A stretch of DNA of 64,000 nucleotides from Microbacteriaceae bacterium (lineage in GTDB: Bacteria > Actinomycetota > Actinomycetes > Actinomycetales > Microbacteriaceae), in the NCBI GenBank assembly GCA_947378555.1, contig CANCKM010000002.1:1-64000 (forward strand), read 5' to 3'. The first letter of the stretch is position 1. Every line of letters begins with the position of its first letter. The position numbers and the translations under genes are program-made. The notes beneath the pieces are model-generated. The model had not been told where the DNA came from, did no database searches, and worked only from the letters and a program-made list of their open reading frames with translations. This document shows, piece by piece, positions 29,537 through 39,246 of the stretch.

Positions 29537-31000
29537 CTAACCGACTGCCCCACCGCGAGTGCGGCGGCGCTGACGATTGCGTTCGCTAGTCGGAGCCTTG
29601 TGCTCTCCGTTGCCATGCTCTGGTTTTGTATGAGGCACGCTCTTGTGCGGCTTGTCGCCACTCTGGTCTTTGTTGCGATCGGATCGCTGATGCCCCGGTG
29701 CGCTTTGACCATCTCTCGAGTGCCCACCGCCACCGCGGTTTCCGCCACGACCGGCGTTGCGACCACCTTCGCGAGGCTTGTCATCGTCACCCGGCTTCCA
29801 ACCCTCTGGGCGCTTTGATTTCGCAATGCGACCCTTGGTGCCGGTTGCAATGTCAAGGTCGGTGAAGAGGTGCGCTGACGAAGAATAGGTTTCGATTGGC
29901 TCGGCGATTCCAAGTTCGAGGGCCGTGTTGATGTGACCCCAGCGAGTCATGTCTTCCCAGTCAACGAAGGTGACGGCGATTCCGGTACGACCGGCACGAC
30001 CGGTTCTTCCGATGCGGTGCAGGTAAGCCTTTTCGTCTTCTGGAATCGCATAGTTGATTACGTGGGTCACGTCGTCAACATCGATGCCTCGAGCGGCCAC
30101 TTCGGTGGCAACCAAAATGTCTTTTTTTCCATTGCGGAAGGCGGTCATCGAGCGCTCGCGGGCTTCCTGAGTCATGTCGCCGTGCAGCGCGGTGGCATTG
30201 AAGCCGCGGTCGATAAGCTCTTCGGAAACCTTGCTCGCCTGACGCTTGGTCTTGGTAAAGATTACGGTCTTGCCGCGCCCTTCGGACTGCAGGATTCGAC
30301 CAACCACCTCATCCTTGTCGAGCGAGTGAGCGCGATAGATGAACTGCTTGATGTCGGCTTTGGTGTGACCTTCGTCAGGATCATTTACTCGGATGTGCAC
30401 TGGGCGGTTCTGGTATTTGCGTGCCATGGTAACGATTGCGCCCGGCATGGTTGCCGAGAACAGCATGGTCTGGCGACCGTCCGGAGTGTAAGCGAAGAGG
30501 CGTTCAACGTCGGGCAGAAAGCCGAGGTCGAGCATTTCATCGGCTTCATCCAAAACCATGAAGCGAATGTTTCCCAGGTCGAGCTTCTTTTGCTTTGAAA
30601 GGTCAATCAGGCGACCAGGGGTTCCCACGATGATCTGGGCACCGGCATCGATTTCAGCAACCTGGCCTTCGTAAGCCTTGCCTCCGTAAATCGCTGCGAC
30701 CATGGTTGAACGGTTAGCGGTTGCAAGCTTTAGGTCTTCGGCAACCTGAATTGCCAACTCGCGAGTCGGCACGACAACCAGCGCCTTGGCGCCTAGTTCT
30801 GGGTCTTTGCCGAGGCTCTGAATCAACGGTAGGCCGAAGCCCAAAGTCTTACCGGTTCCGGTTTTGGCTTGACCGATGATGTCTTGGCCAGTGAGCGCTA
30901 GCGGAATCGCCTGCTCTTGGATGGGGAAAGGCATGATGATGTCGCGACTTGCCAACGCATCCACGATGTCTTGATCAATGCCTAAATCCTGAAAATTCAA
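29537..31000 (-). CDS. DEAD/DEAH-box ATP-dependent RNA helicase (RhlE-like)
   Basis: GQAKTGTGKTLGFGLPL; VLDEADEMLDLGF; SATMP; HRIGRTGRAGRTG; RGG-rich tail. Confidence 0.96.
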   Translation of the reverse strand: MNFQDLGIDQDIVDALASRDIIMPFPIQEQAIPLALTGQDIIGQAKTGTGKTLGFGLPLIQSLGKDPELGAKALVVVPTRELAIQVAEDLKLATANRSTMVAAIYGGKAYEGQVAEIDAGAQIIVGTPGRLIDLSKQKKLDLGNIRFMVLDEADEMLDLGFLPDVERLFAYTPDGRQTMLFSATMPGAIVTMARKYQNRPVHIRVNDPDEGHTKADIKQFIYRAHSLDKDEVVGRILQSEGRGKTVIFTKTKRQASKVSEELIDRGFNATALHGDMTQEARERSMTAFRNGKKDILVATEVAARGIDVDDVTHVINYAIPEDEKAYLHRIGRTGRAGRTGIAVTFVDWEDMTRWGHINTALELGIAEPIETYSSSAHLFTDLDIATGTKGRIAKSKRPEGWKPGDDDKPREGGRNAGRGGNRGGGGHSRDGQSAPGHQRSDRNKDQSGDKPHKSVPHTKPEHGNGEHKAPTSERNRQRRRTRGGAVG

Positions 31001-31067
31001 TAGATCTCCTATGTCAGTGCAAGTCTACTTCTCAGCAAACACCACGTCACTAGGTTAAGGTTTAACC

Positions 31068-31841
31068 GTGTTCGATTGGTTAAAGTCTTTTCGCAAGCGT
31101 GGTGGCACATTAGCCCTACCGCCTCGAGAAGAACGCGCTGCCCGAAACACCGGTGTCGTCAACCTAAAGCCGTACACGCCGGATCCAATTAAGTTTTTGG
31201 GCCAACTCGCTTACCTGCAGCTAAGCAACTTTGAAATTCTCACCAACGAGATTAAGTACTCGCCAAGCATGACCGATAAGGCCGAGCTGAGCGAATGTGC
31301 TGCCCGAGCCTTTGATGAGTACCGAGCCATCGCAAAAAAACTGGAACACGAGGGTGTTCAGGTTACCGAGGCCATGGAGCCATTCAAAGAGCGAATCAAT
31401 AATTTCCACTCCCTAACCAAGGGCATCGACTGGTACGAAAACATCCTCAAGGTTTATTTGGTGACCGGGTTGCTTGATGATTTTTACGTTCGACTCGCTG
31501 TTGGTTTGAACCCAATCCTGCGCGCCGACATCGAGAAGGCCTTGGCCGATAAAACAATCGATCGCTTTGCAAAGCGGGTCCTGCTGGCTGCGATGGCAGA
31601 TAATCCACAGCTTGCCTCACGTCTTGCGCTTTGGGGCCGCCGCATCATGGGCGAGGCCCTGCTCGAGTTGAGAGCCGCATTCGACAATCGCAAACTTGCC
31701 GGCGTTACCAAGACCCGGGCTCTCAGTGCTGAAGAAGAGCGCCGAGTGAATCTGGATTCCTATTCAAAGTTGGAACCGCTGATTACCGAGCTCATTGGCG
31801 CGCACTCTTTGCGCATGGACGCGATCGGGCTTCCAGCTTAA
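31068..31841 (+). CDS. Ferritin-like fold (MiaE-like) protein
   Basis: All-helical; LGQLAYLQLSNFEILTNEI...; position between RhlE-like helicase and DUF3107 matches the actinobacterial locus. Confidence 0.75.
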   Translation: MFDWLKSFRKRGGTLALPPREERAARNTGVVNLKPYTPDPIKFLGQLAYLQLSNFEILTNEIKYSPSMTDKAELSECAARAFDEYRAIAKKLEHEGVQVTEAMEPFKERINNFHSLTKGIDWYENILKVYLVTGLLDDFYVRLAVGLNPILRADIEKALADKTIDRFAKRVLLAAMADNPQLASRLALWGRRIMGEALLELRAAFDNRKLAGVTKTRALSAEEERRVNLDSYSKLEPLITELIGAHSLRMDAIGLPA

Positions 31842-31844
31842 AAA

Positions 31845-31874
31845 ATAAACGCCCGAGAATGCTCAGGCGTTTAT
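31845..31874. terminator. Bidirectional intrinsic terminator between convergent genes
   Basis: ATAAACGCCcGAG-AATG-CTCaGGCGTTTAT. Confidence 0.75.
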
Positions 31875-31890
31875 CAAGTTGAGAAGCGGA

Positions 31891-32235
31891 TTATTCTGCG
31901 AGGTACTCCACTGTTTCAGTCTTCGACTTGCCCGAAACTCCGTTTGCAATCTGGCGAATCCGTTCGAACTCGGCGGCATCTTTTTTGTCTCGTTGCTTTG
32001 CCAAATAAGAGGTCGCGGTAAACAAGGCGGCGGGCATTGCCAACATTACGATTACCCAGATCCATCCCTCTTCATATTTCAGACCCACCCAGGTGAGAAT
32101 CGTCCAGAGCACAGAGCCGGCGACTAATGACGCCACGGCCGGAACGAGTTCGCCGTACTGTTCACGCTTGCCAATAATGTACGGGGCCACTAAACCTAGA
32201 ATGGCCGCGTAAACGACTAGGAATGCGATTTCCAT
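31891..32235 (-). CDS. Hypothetical small membrane protein
   Basis: About 3 TM segments; ATG start overlaps upstream DUF3107 stop. Confidence 0.65.
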   Translation of the reverse strand: MEIAFLVVYAAILGLVAPYIIGKREQYGELVPAVASLVAGSVLWTILTWVGLKYEEGWIWVIVMLAMPAALFTATSYLAKQRDKKDAAEFERIRQIANGVSGKSKTETVEYLAE

Positions 32236-32459
32236 TAGGCGATGAATCCAACTCGACGGGTTTCTTCCGCACCGATTTCTACGTAGGCGAGCGAGGCAGC
32301 GGCCACTACAAACAGGCGACCCTTGTCGTCGGAAAGCTTGAGCACCTTGCCGTCGGCCTCTAGAACCGAGGCCACCGTGGCTTCAACTTCCTTGGCGGTT
32401 TGTGATGACTCGAACGCGAGTTCACGAGAGGTGTTGCGAATGCCGATTCTGATTTCCAT
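32235..32459 (-). CDS. DUF3107 family protein
   Basis: MEIRIGIRNTSRELAFESSQTAKEVEATVASVLEADGKVLKLSDDKGRLFVVAAASLAYVEIG. Confidence 0.9.
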   Translation of the reverse strand: MEIRIGIRNTSRELAFESSQTAKEVEATVASVLEADGKVLKLSDDKGRLFVVAAASLAYVEIGAEETRRVGFIA

Positions 32460-32570
32460 TTTGGGCCTTTCTATTGCAATCACTAGATTACGACAACTGG
32501 CGTGCCGCCGTGTGCATCCGCAACGCTCGGTTAGCAAGCCAAAGTCGGTGGCTAACGATAGATTGCTGGA

Positions 32571-35500
32571 ATGACCTTTGCTTCGAACACCCAGTTTAGA
32601 AAGCGTCCAAGCCTAAACCCGCAGCCGGGCAGTGGTTTGGGCCTTGTTCTATCCGAAGGGCAAAAAAAGGTCGCCTCACTGCCGACCGATTCCGTAGTCT
32701 CGGTTTTTGGTGCCCCTGCCTCGGGCAAGACCACGGCTCTTAAAGCCTTGCTGAGGCGTTGCCTCGAGCCCAATGCTGCTGGCTCAGTCGAGTTGCAACC
32801 CGGGCAGGCCATAGTGCTGACTGCAAGCCGAACTTCGGCTAACCAACTTCGTGATGATCTGGCAATCGAACTGCAACTCGCGACCCCGGGCCCGCTTGCT
32901 AGAACGCTGGCCAGTTTTGCTTTCGGCGTCTTGCGGCACAGTGCCATTGCCGAAGGTGGTCGGTTGCCCGAGTTGATCAGCGGTAGTGAGCAGGATCGAA
33001 TCCTAAATCACGTGATAGCCGAGGCGTTAGCCGCGGGTGCTGCCGACAGCTGGCCAAAGCACATCAGTGAAGTGGTGCTGGGCCTAAATGGTTTTCGAGC
33101 CGAGTTGCGAGATTTAATAACGGTCTGCCTCGAGCATGGGTTGTCGCCGAGCGATTTGCGCCGTCAGGGCGCGGCTTTTGAAAAGCTTGAGTGGGTTGCT
33201 GCGGCAGATTTATTTGAAGATTACCTGCGCGTGCTCTCTGGCCCGAGTTTTGAAAACCGCCATGACGCCTCTTCGCTTTTGGTTGCCGCCGCAAGTTGGT
33301 TGTCGGCGAACGCGGATTGGCCACCGGTTTTGGCTGACCTCAAACTGCTCTTGGTCGACGATGCCCAGGAACTAACGCCGGCGGCGAATCGGCTACTGAG
33401 GGCAATAGCCAGTCGCGGTTGTGGCCTGGTGGTCTTCGGGGATCCAGACGTTTCAACCCTCGGGTTTCGGGCCGCCGACCCGCGATCGATGTCTGAGCTA
33501 ATCGAGTCGATTTCTTCGGAACACGGCAAAACCGCTGCACCGGCTCCAATTTTCCTAGAGGCAAATCCATCGGCTAGAACTCCTCAGATTGCGGCCGTGA
33601 TGGCCAAAGTGAGCTCGTTGATTGACACCGCAAAGGCCGGTAGGCAAAGACGCCAGGCTCCGGTTTCACTCGAAGAGAACGAAACCGAGTCACCAAGCCT
33701 CGAGGGTCTGGTCTTCAAAAATCCGACCGCCGAAACCTCTTGGTTGGCTCGCAGGTTGCGCGAGCTTCATTTGTATGAAGGCGTCGCGTTCAAAGATATG
33801 GCCATCGTTGCCAGATCGAATCAGGCACTTCAGCAGCTCGAACTCAGCCTTTCATCGGAGGCAGTGCCAGCGGCCGTCATTGGCTCGCAATCGGCACTGC
33901 GCGACGAGTACGCCTCAAGAGCACTGCTTCGAACCCTGGAGCGGGTCCTTTCAGATCAACCGGTGGATTTGCAAGGCGCTCTTGAAATGCTTGGATCACC
34001 GCTTTGCGGATTGGATAACCTCGGTCTTCGCAGATTGCGACGAGCGCTGCGCCGAGAGGAACTTGCCGCTGAGGGCAATCGCAACAGCGATGAGCTGCTG
34101 GTTGCTCTCTTTGAAGCCGCCGGTTCGCTAGCAACGGTGTCGCTTGCCGAGGGGCGGCGGGCCAATCGGTTTCTCAAATCCTTCTTCGCCGCCAAAGACG
34201 TTGCTGCCACGGCAACCATCGAAGAGTTGCTTTGGCAGCTGTGGAACCCGAGTGGGTTGGCAAAGGAATGGCACACCCTTTCGCTGGCGACCTCGGAGGT
34301 TTCGGTTCAGGCAAATCGCAACCTCGACGCCGTGGTCGGCCTGTTTGCGGCCGCTAATCGATACGTTGAGAGAAATCCTGCCGGTTCGGCCCACGAGTTT
34401 GTGGCTCAGCAGTTGAACCTGGGTTTGCCGGAGGATTCCCTAGCCTTCAACGACAGCAACCGCGACACCGTGCAACTGCTTACCCCAGCCGGCCTCATCG
34501 GCAAAAGGTTTCGGGTGGTTGCCATTCCGCAACTAATCGAGGGAGTTTGGCCAAATCTGCGGCCTCGCTCCTCGCTCCTTGGTTCAACAACGCTCGATGC
34601 CATCCTAAAAAAGCGCATCGAGAACCCAAAGGAGTTGAACCGATCCGAGCTTCCAGACGAGTTGAGGATGCTCCTGAAAGCCGTGGGTGCCGCCTCGGAA
34701 AGACTGCTTATTTCGGCCGCCGAATCGGAAGACAGTCAAATATCGCAGTTTTTGAACCTGATGCTCGGTGGCATTCCCGACCCGATCGAATATCGCGGTT
34801 TTCAACTGACCCTGCGCGGGTTAGCCGGTCAACTGCGCCGTCGTCTGGCGGCCGAGAACACTAACCCAAACTCCACCGAAGCAGCCTCGCTGGCCGAACG
34901 CGAAAGCATTGCGATGGCTTTGGCCCGGCTTGCCGAGGCGCAGGTTGCCGGAGCTCATCCAGACAGTTGGTACGGCCTAGCGCCGCTCTCAACCGAGGAG
35001 CCACTGTTCGACTTCGCTGCCCCAGAGGTCACCCCAGAGGGTGTTGAGTTGAAGCTACCCATTTATCCATCGCAGCTTGAAAGTTTTGTGAAGTGCCCGC
35101 TGCACTGGTTTCTCAACTCGCACGGTGGCAGCGACAGCACCTTCTCGGCCAATCTGGGCACCCTCGTGCACAAGGCGCTCGAGCTTGGCGAAACCCCGGA
35201 TGAGGAATCGCTTTGGCGCCAGGTCGAATCCAAATGGCACACGCTCAGCTTCGAATCCGAATGGCTTGAGGCTGCCGGGCAACGCAAGGCCAAGAAAATG
35301 ATTTCGAATATGGTTCAGTACCTGAGAAGTTTTCAGGCGAGAGCAGGGCGCGTTGTGGCTCGCGAGGCAAACTTCGAATTCGAGTTTGGTAAAACGCGAG
35401 TGCGCGGGCAGGTTGACCGCATCGAACTTCACCCCGATGGTCGGGTCATGATTGTTGACCTGAAAACCGGGAACAAGGCTTATTCAAATGAGGAGGCTCA

Positions 35501-35837
35501 GCAGAACGCCCAGCTGGGGCTCTACCAACTGGCTTTTGAAAACGGCGCGTTTGATTCAATCTTTGAAAATGCCGAACTCGCAATCGAGGATTTGCAGTTG
35601 GGAGGCGCAAAGCTGCTTTTGGTTTCGGGCGATAAACCGACCGAAAAAAATCAGACCTCAATCGGGTCGAACCCAGAATCAAAAGCGTATTTTGAGGCCC
35701 TAATCAACGATGCCGCCGAGGGCATGGCAATGACCGATCGATTATTTATCGCTCGAGTCGACACCCACTGCAATAACGAGAACGAATTCGGAACCTGCCA
35801 ACTTCACCTAACCAAGGCGGTCTCCTATGTCGGCTAA
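32571..35837 (+). CDS. adnA: AdnA-like UvrD/REP helicase-nuclease subunit
   Basis: GAPASGKTTALKALL Walker A; LLLVDDAQELTPAANRLL; C-terminal GRVMIVDLKTGNK PD-(D/E)xK; upstream of adnB. Confidence 0.88.
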   Translation: MTFASNTQFRKRPSLNPQPGSGLGLVLSEGQKKVASLPTDSVVSVFGAPASGKTTALKALLRRCLEPNAAGSVELQPGQAIVLTASRTSANQLRDDLAIELQLATPGPLARTLASFAFGVLRHSAIAEGGRLPELISGSEQDRILNHVIAEALAAGAADSWPKHISEVVLGLNGFRAELRDLITVCLEHGLSPSDLRRQGAAFEKLEWVAAADLFEDYLRVLSGPSFENRHDASSLLVAAASWLSANADWPPVLADLKLLLVDDAQELTPAANRLLRAIASRGCGLVVFGDPDVSTLGFRAADPRSMSELIESISSEHGKTAAPAPIFLEANPSARTPQIAAVMAKVSSLIDTAKAGRQRRQAPVSLEENETESPSLEGLVFKNPTAETSWLARRLRELHLYEGVAFKDMAIVARSNQALQQLELSLSSEAVPAAVIGSQSALRDEYASRALLRTLERVLSDQPVDLQGALEMLGSPLCGLDNLGLRRLRRALRREELAAEGNRNSDELLVALFEAAGSLATVSLAEGRRANRFLKSFFAAKDVAATATIEELLWQLWNPSGLAKEWHTLSLATSEVSVQANRNLDAVVGLFAAANRYVERNPAGSAHEFVAQQLNLGLPEDSLAFNDSNRDTVQLLTPAGLIGKRFRVVAIPQLIEGVWPNLRPRSSLLGSTTLDAILKKRIENPKELNRSELPDELRMLLKAVGAASERLLISAAESEDSQISQFLNLMLGGIPDPIEYRGFQLTLRGLAGQLRRRLAAENTNPNSTEAASLAERESIAMALARLAEAQVAGAHPDSWYGLAPLSTEEPLFDFAAPEVTPEGVELKLPIYPSQLESFVKCPLHWFLNSHGGSDSTFSANLGTLVHKALELGETPDEESLWRQVESKWHTLSFESEWLEAAGQRKAKKMISNMVQYLRSFQARAGRVVAREANFEFEFGKTRVRGQVDRIELHPDGRVMIVDLKTGNKAYSNEEAQQNAQLGLYQLAFENGAFDSIFENAELAIEDLQLGGAKLLLVSGDKPTEKNQTSIGSNPESKAYFEALINDAAEGMAMTDRLFIARVDTHCNNENEFGTCQLHLTKAVSYVG

Positions 35838-38800
35838 TCAAACGCTTTCTTCTGACGGAGCGGCTTCCTTGGGTCAGGCAACTGCGACTGGTGCGCAGCG
35901 CAACCGAGTCACCGCCAATCAGGTTTATGCCATCATGCGGCCATACAATCTGACGACCGAACAGGAACTGGCCGTTCAAGAGGCATCCATCGATTCACCA
36001 ACCCTCGTTGTTGCCGGGGCCGGAAGCGGTAAAACCGAGTTGATGGCCGTTCGCGTGCTTTGGCTAGTTGCCAACGGAGTGTGCCGGCCCGAGCAGATTC
36101 TTGGACTCACTTTCACGCGCAAGGCGGCCGCCGAACTTTCCAAACGCATTTATGAAAGCCTGCTCAAGCTTCGCGATAGCGAACTTTGGCCCACCGACCT
36201 CGAATACGACTTCACTCAACCCACAATCTCGACCTACAACGCGTATTCGAATGGGCTCTTCCGTGACTTTGCCTTGGCCATCGGGTATGAACCGGAAGCC
36301 ACGCTGCTAACCGAGGCCGCCGCCTTTCAGCTGGCGCGCGAGGTAATCGTGCGTTACGGATCCGAGGTCGATGATCGACTTGCCGATCTTGACGTCAACT
36401 TGAATCCGCTGATTGAAGCCGTGCTATCGCTTGCCCAGGCCATGAACGACAACCTGACCGATGCATCAGAGGTCGATGCGGTGATTCAAGACGTGATCGA
36501 AAAGCTTGCCGGCTTGCCAAAAAAGGTGGGTTCAACCGACCAAACGCAGTTCGCATATTTTGCTGGGCTCCTGAGCCCACTGTCTGGCACTCCGGTGGTT
36601 GCCAAACTGGCAGACAGATATCGCGAAGAAAAACGCAAGCGTTCCTTCGTTGATTATTCTGATCAGGTCTCTTTAGCCGAACTGGCGGTTAGAACCGTGC
36701 CGGCGGTTCGAGAGCGCGAACGAATGAGCTTCAACCAGGTGCTGCTTGATGAATATCAAGACACCTCTTTCTTGCAGACCAGATTGCTCAGAGGTCTGTT
36801 TGAGCAGCACTCGGTGTTTGCCGTTGGCGATCCCAATCAATCCATTTATGGCTGGCGTGGAGCCAGCGCGTCAAACCTCGCTGCTTTCGGAACCGACTTT
36901 GGATCCGGTTTCACCGCTAAAGGTGCAACGTTGCCAAAGTCGGCCGCTGCCGTTGAACCATTGTCTGGTTCGAGCGCCGCGCCAACCGGAAACGTCAGAC
37001 AGTTTGCGCTTTCGACAAGTTGGAGAAACCCGAAGCTGGTTCTGGATATTGCCAATCACTTGGCTCTGGAGCTGGCAAGCCCTCCGAGCTTTTTGCCCCC
37101 GGTTGCCACTGAGAATCAACTTGAACTCGTGACACTGAAATCTAGAGCGGATGCTAGCTCGGGTTCGGTCACCATCGACTTTGTCGAAAACATGGTTCAG
37201 GAGGCCGATCGGGTTGCCGCTTGGTTCGCCGAAAAACCAAACGACTCGACTCTGGCGCTTCTCATGAGAAAGCGCAGCCAGATGTCGCTCTTTGTCGAGC
37301 GCATGGAACAGGTTGGGCTCACCGTCGAGGTGGTTGGCTTAGGCGGTCTCATGGAGCTTCCAGAGATAGTTGATTTGGTGAGTGCACTGCGCGTAATTCA
37401 TCTGCCAACTGCTGGATCTCAACTGATCAGGTTGCTAACCGGGCCGCGTTGGCGGGTCGGGGCCAAAGATATCGAACGCCTCTATCGATTCGCCTCTCGC
37501 ACGGCAAGATACTCGGATGCCGGCACCAAACTGCCTGAGGAATACGCCGTGGAGGATGCAACCTCGCTGGTTGACGCCCTTGATTTAATGCTTGAAGATC
37601 GCCACGCCAATCGTTCAAAAGTCAGTGATTTAGGAGTCGCAAGAATGCGTGATGCTGCCAGAACCCTCCAGGCGATGCGAGCGAAAACGGGCATGGGGCT
37701 TCCCGAGTTCGTCAGAGCGGTGCAAGAGGAACTTTGGTTGGACATCGAAGTGACGGCAAACCCGCGACGCAAAAACCCAATGTCGCATCTCAACGCCTTT
37801 GCAAACGTGGTCTCGGGTTACGCTCAGGCGAATAACAACCCGACTCTCGGCAGTTTTCTGGACTGGCTTCAGTTTGCCGACGAACGTGAAAAGTTTGAGG
37901 TGCCAAATGTGACCCCCGAGAGCGGTGTGGTGCAACTGCTCACCGTTCACGCCGCCAAAGGTTTGGAATGGGATTACGTTGCCGTTTCCAACCTGGTTGA
38001 AAACGACTTTCCGAGCGACCCAAGCCGGGGCGGTGGCGGTTGGTTGGGTTTCGGCAAGCTTCCCTATCCGTTGCGCGGCGACAGAAACTCGCTTCCCAAG
38101 TGGAAGTACCTTGAGGCTCAAAGCCAGCCCGAGGCCAGAGACAGCCAAACCGCCTTCCGGCAAGACAATAAGGAGCACCAACTGCGCGAAGAGCGCAGGC
38201 TCATCTATGTTGCGGTGACGCGCCCACGCAAGCAACTTCTGCTGACCGGCTCTTACTGGAAGCCGGGAGCCAAGAAACCCCGGAATCCCTCCACCTACCT
38301 GCTTGAATTGGCTCAGTTGGCAGCGGGCGTCGTCTCGATCAACGACTACACCGGGGACCCGAACGCGCCATTCCCCGAAATGATTAGCTCAGATAACTCG
38401 CTGATCAAGACCGGCGAAGAAGTGTGGCCGCTAGACCCACTTGGGCAGTGGCACCGCTCGGTGCTGGAATCGGCAAAGGCCATAACGCTAGAGGCCATCG
38501 TTGCCGCAAGGACCAATCCGCAATTGCTTCGAGCCGAAGGGCAGTTGCATCAAGAGATTGACCTGCTGCTTGCCGAGCGCGCCCAAGCTCAGCTGGATCG
38601 CCAGCTTGTCGATGCTCCGGTTCGAGTCTCGGCTTCCGGGTTCAAAGATTTTGTCTCTGACCTACCTGCGGTGGCAGAACGATATCGGCGACCCATGCCA
38701 ACCAAACCATACAAATCCACGAGGGCTGGGACGCTGTTTCACGGCTGGATTGAGCAAAGATTTGGCCTGCTGGCCCTACCTGAAACCGAAACCGATGTCT

Positions 38801-39246
38801 TCGCCGAGAACGATGACGATCGGCCGCTGGGTGAGTATGAAGAGTTTGGCTCCCAGACCGAAATCATCGAAGCGCTTCAAGCCAACTTTGAAAAATCTCG
38901 GTGGGCAAACCAAACCCCGCTCGAGGTGGAATTGGAAATCCAGCTAACCATTGCCACGAACACCTTCGTGTGCAAGCTAGATGCGGTCTTTGAAACCGAA
39001 ACCGGTTTTGAAATCGTTGACTGGAAAACCGGAAAGCCTCCGGTGGAAGCAGCCGAGATTGCCGAAAGGGCTCTGCAGTTGGCGCTTTATCGGCTGGCGT
39101 ACTCAAGGTTTCGAGGGGTGCCAGAGTCTGAAATCGAAGTGTCTCTATACTTCGTCAATGAAAATCTTGAGATCCGACCACCGGCAGTTCCGAGTGGTGA
39201 GGATTTGCTTCGAATTTGGAACGGCGTGCTGGCGCAGTTCGCTTAG
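35827..39246 (+). CDS. adnB: AdnB-like UvrD/REP helicase-nuclease subunit
   Basis: VVAGAGSGKTELMAVRV; VLLDEYQDTSFLQ; LLTVHAAKGLEWDYVAV; FEIVDWKTGKPP nuclease motif. Confidence 0.92.
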   Translation: MSANQTLSSDGAASLGQATATGAQRNRVTANQVYAIMRPYNLTTEQELAVQEASIDSPTLVVAGAGSGKTELMAVRVLWLVANGVCRPEQILGLTFTRKAAAELSKRIYESLLKLRDSELWPTDLEYDFTQPTISTYNAYSNGLFRDFALAIGYEPEATLLTEAAAFQLAREVIVRYGSEVDDRLADLDVNLNPLIEAVLSLAQAMNDNLTDASEVDAVIQDVIEKLAGLPKKVGSTDQTQFAYFAGLLSPLSGTPVVAKLADRYREEKRKRSFVDYSDQVSLAELAVRTVPAVRERERMSFNQVLLDEYQDTSFLQTRLLRGLFEQHSVFAVGDPNQSIYGWRGASASNLAAFGTDFGSGFTAKGATLPKSAAAVEPLSGSSAAPTGNVRQFALSTSWRNPKLVLDIANHLALELASPPSFLPPVATENQLELVTLKSRADASSGSVTIDFVENMVQEADRVAAWFAEKPNDSTLALLMRKRSQMSLFVERMEQVGLTVEVVGLGGLMELPEIVDLVSALRVIHLPTAGSQLIRLLTGPRWRVGAKDIERLYRFASRTARYSDAGTKLPEEYAVEDATSLVDALDLMLEDRHANRSKVSDLGVARMRDAARTLQAMRAKTGMGLPEFVRAVQEELWLDIEVTANPRRKNPMSHLNAFANVVSGYAQANNNPTLGSFLDWLQFADEREKFEVPNVTPESGVVQLLTVHAAKGLEWDYVAVSNLVENDFPSDPSRGGGGWLGFGKLPYPLRGDRNSLPKWKYLEAQSQPEARDSQTAFRQDNKEHQLREERRLIYVAVTRPRKQLLLTGSYWKPGAKKPRNPSTYLLELAQLAAGVVSINDYTGDPNAPFPEMISSDNSLIKTGEEVWPLDPLGQWHRSVLESAKAITLEAIVAARTNPQLLRAEGQLHQEIDLLLAERAQAQLDRQLVDAPVRVSASGFKDFVSDLPAVAERYRRPMPTKPYKSTRAGTLFHGWIEQRFGLLALPETETDVFAENDDDRPLGEYEEFGSQTEIIEALQANFEKSRWANQTPLEVELEIQLTIATNTFVCKLDAVFETETGFEIVDWKTGKPPVEAAEIAERALQLALYRLAYSRFRGVPESEIEVSLYFVNENLEIRPPAVPSGEDLLRIWNGVLAQFA

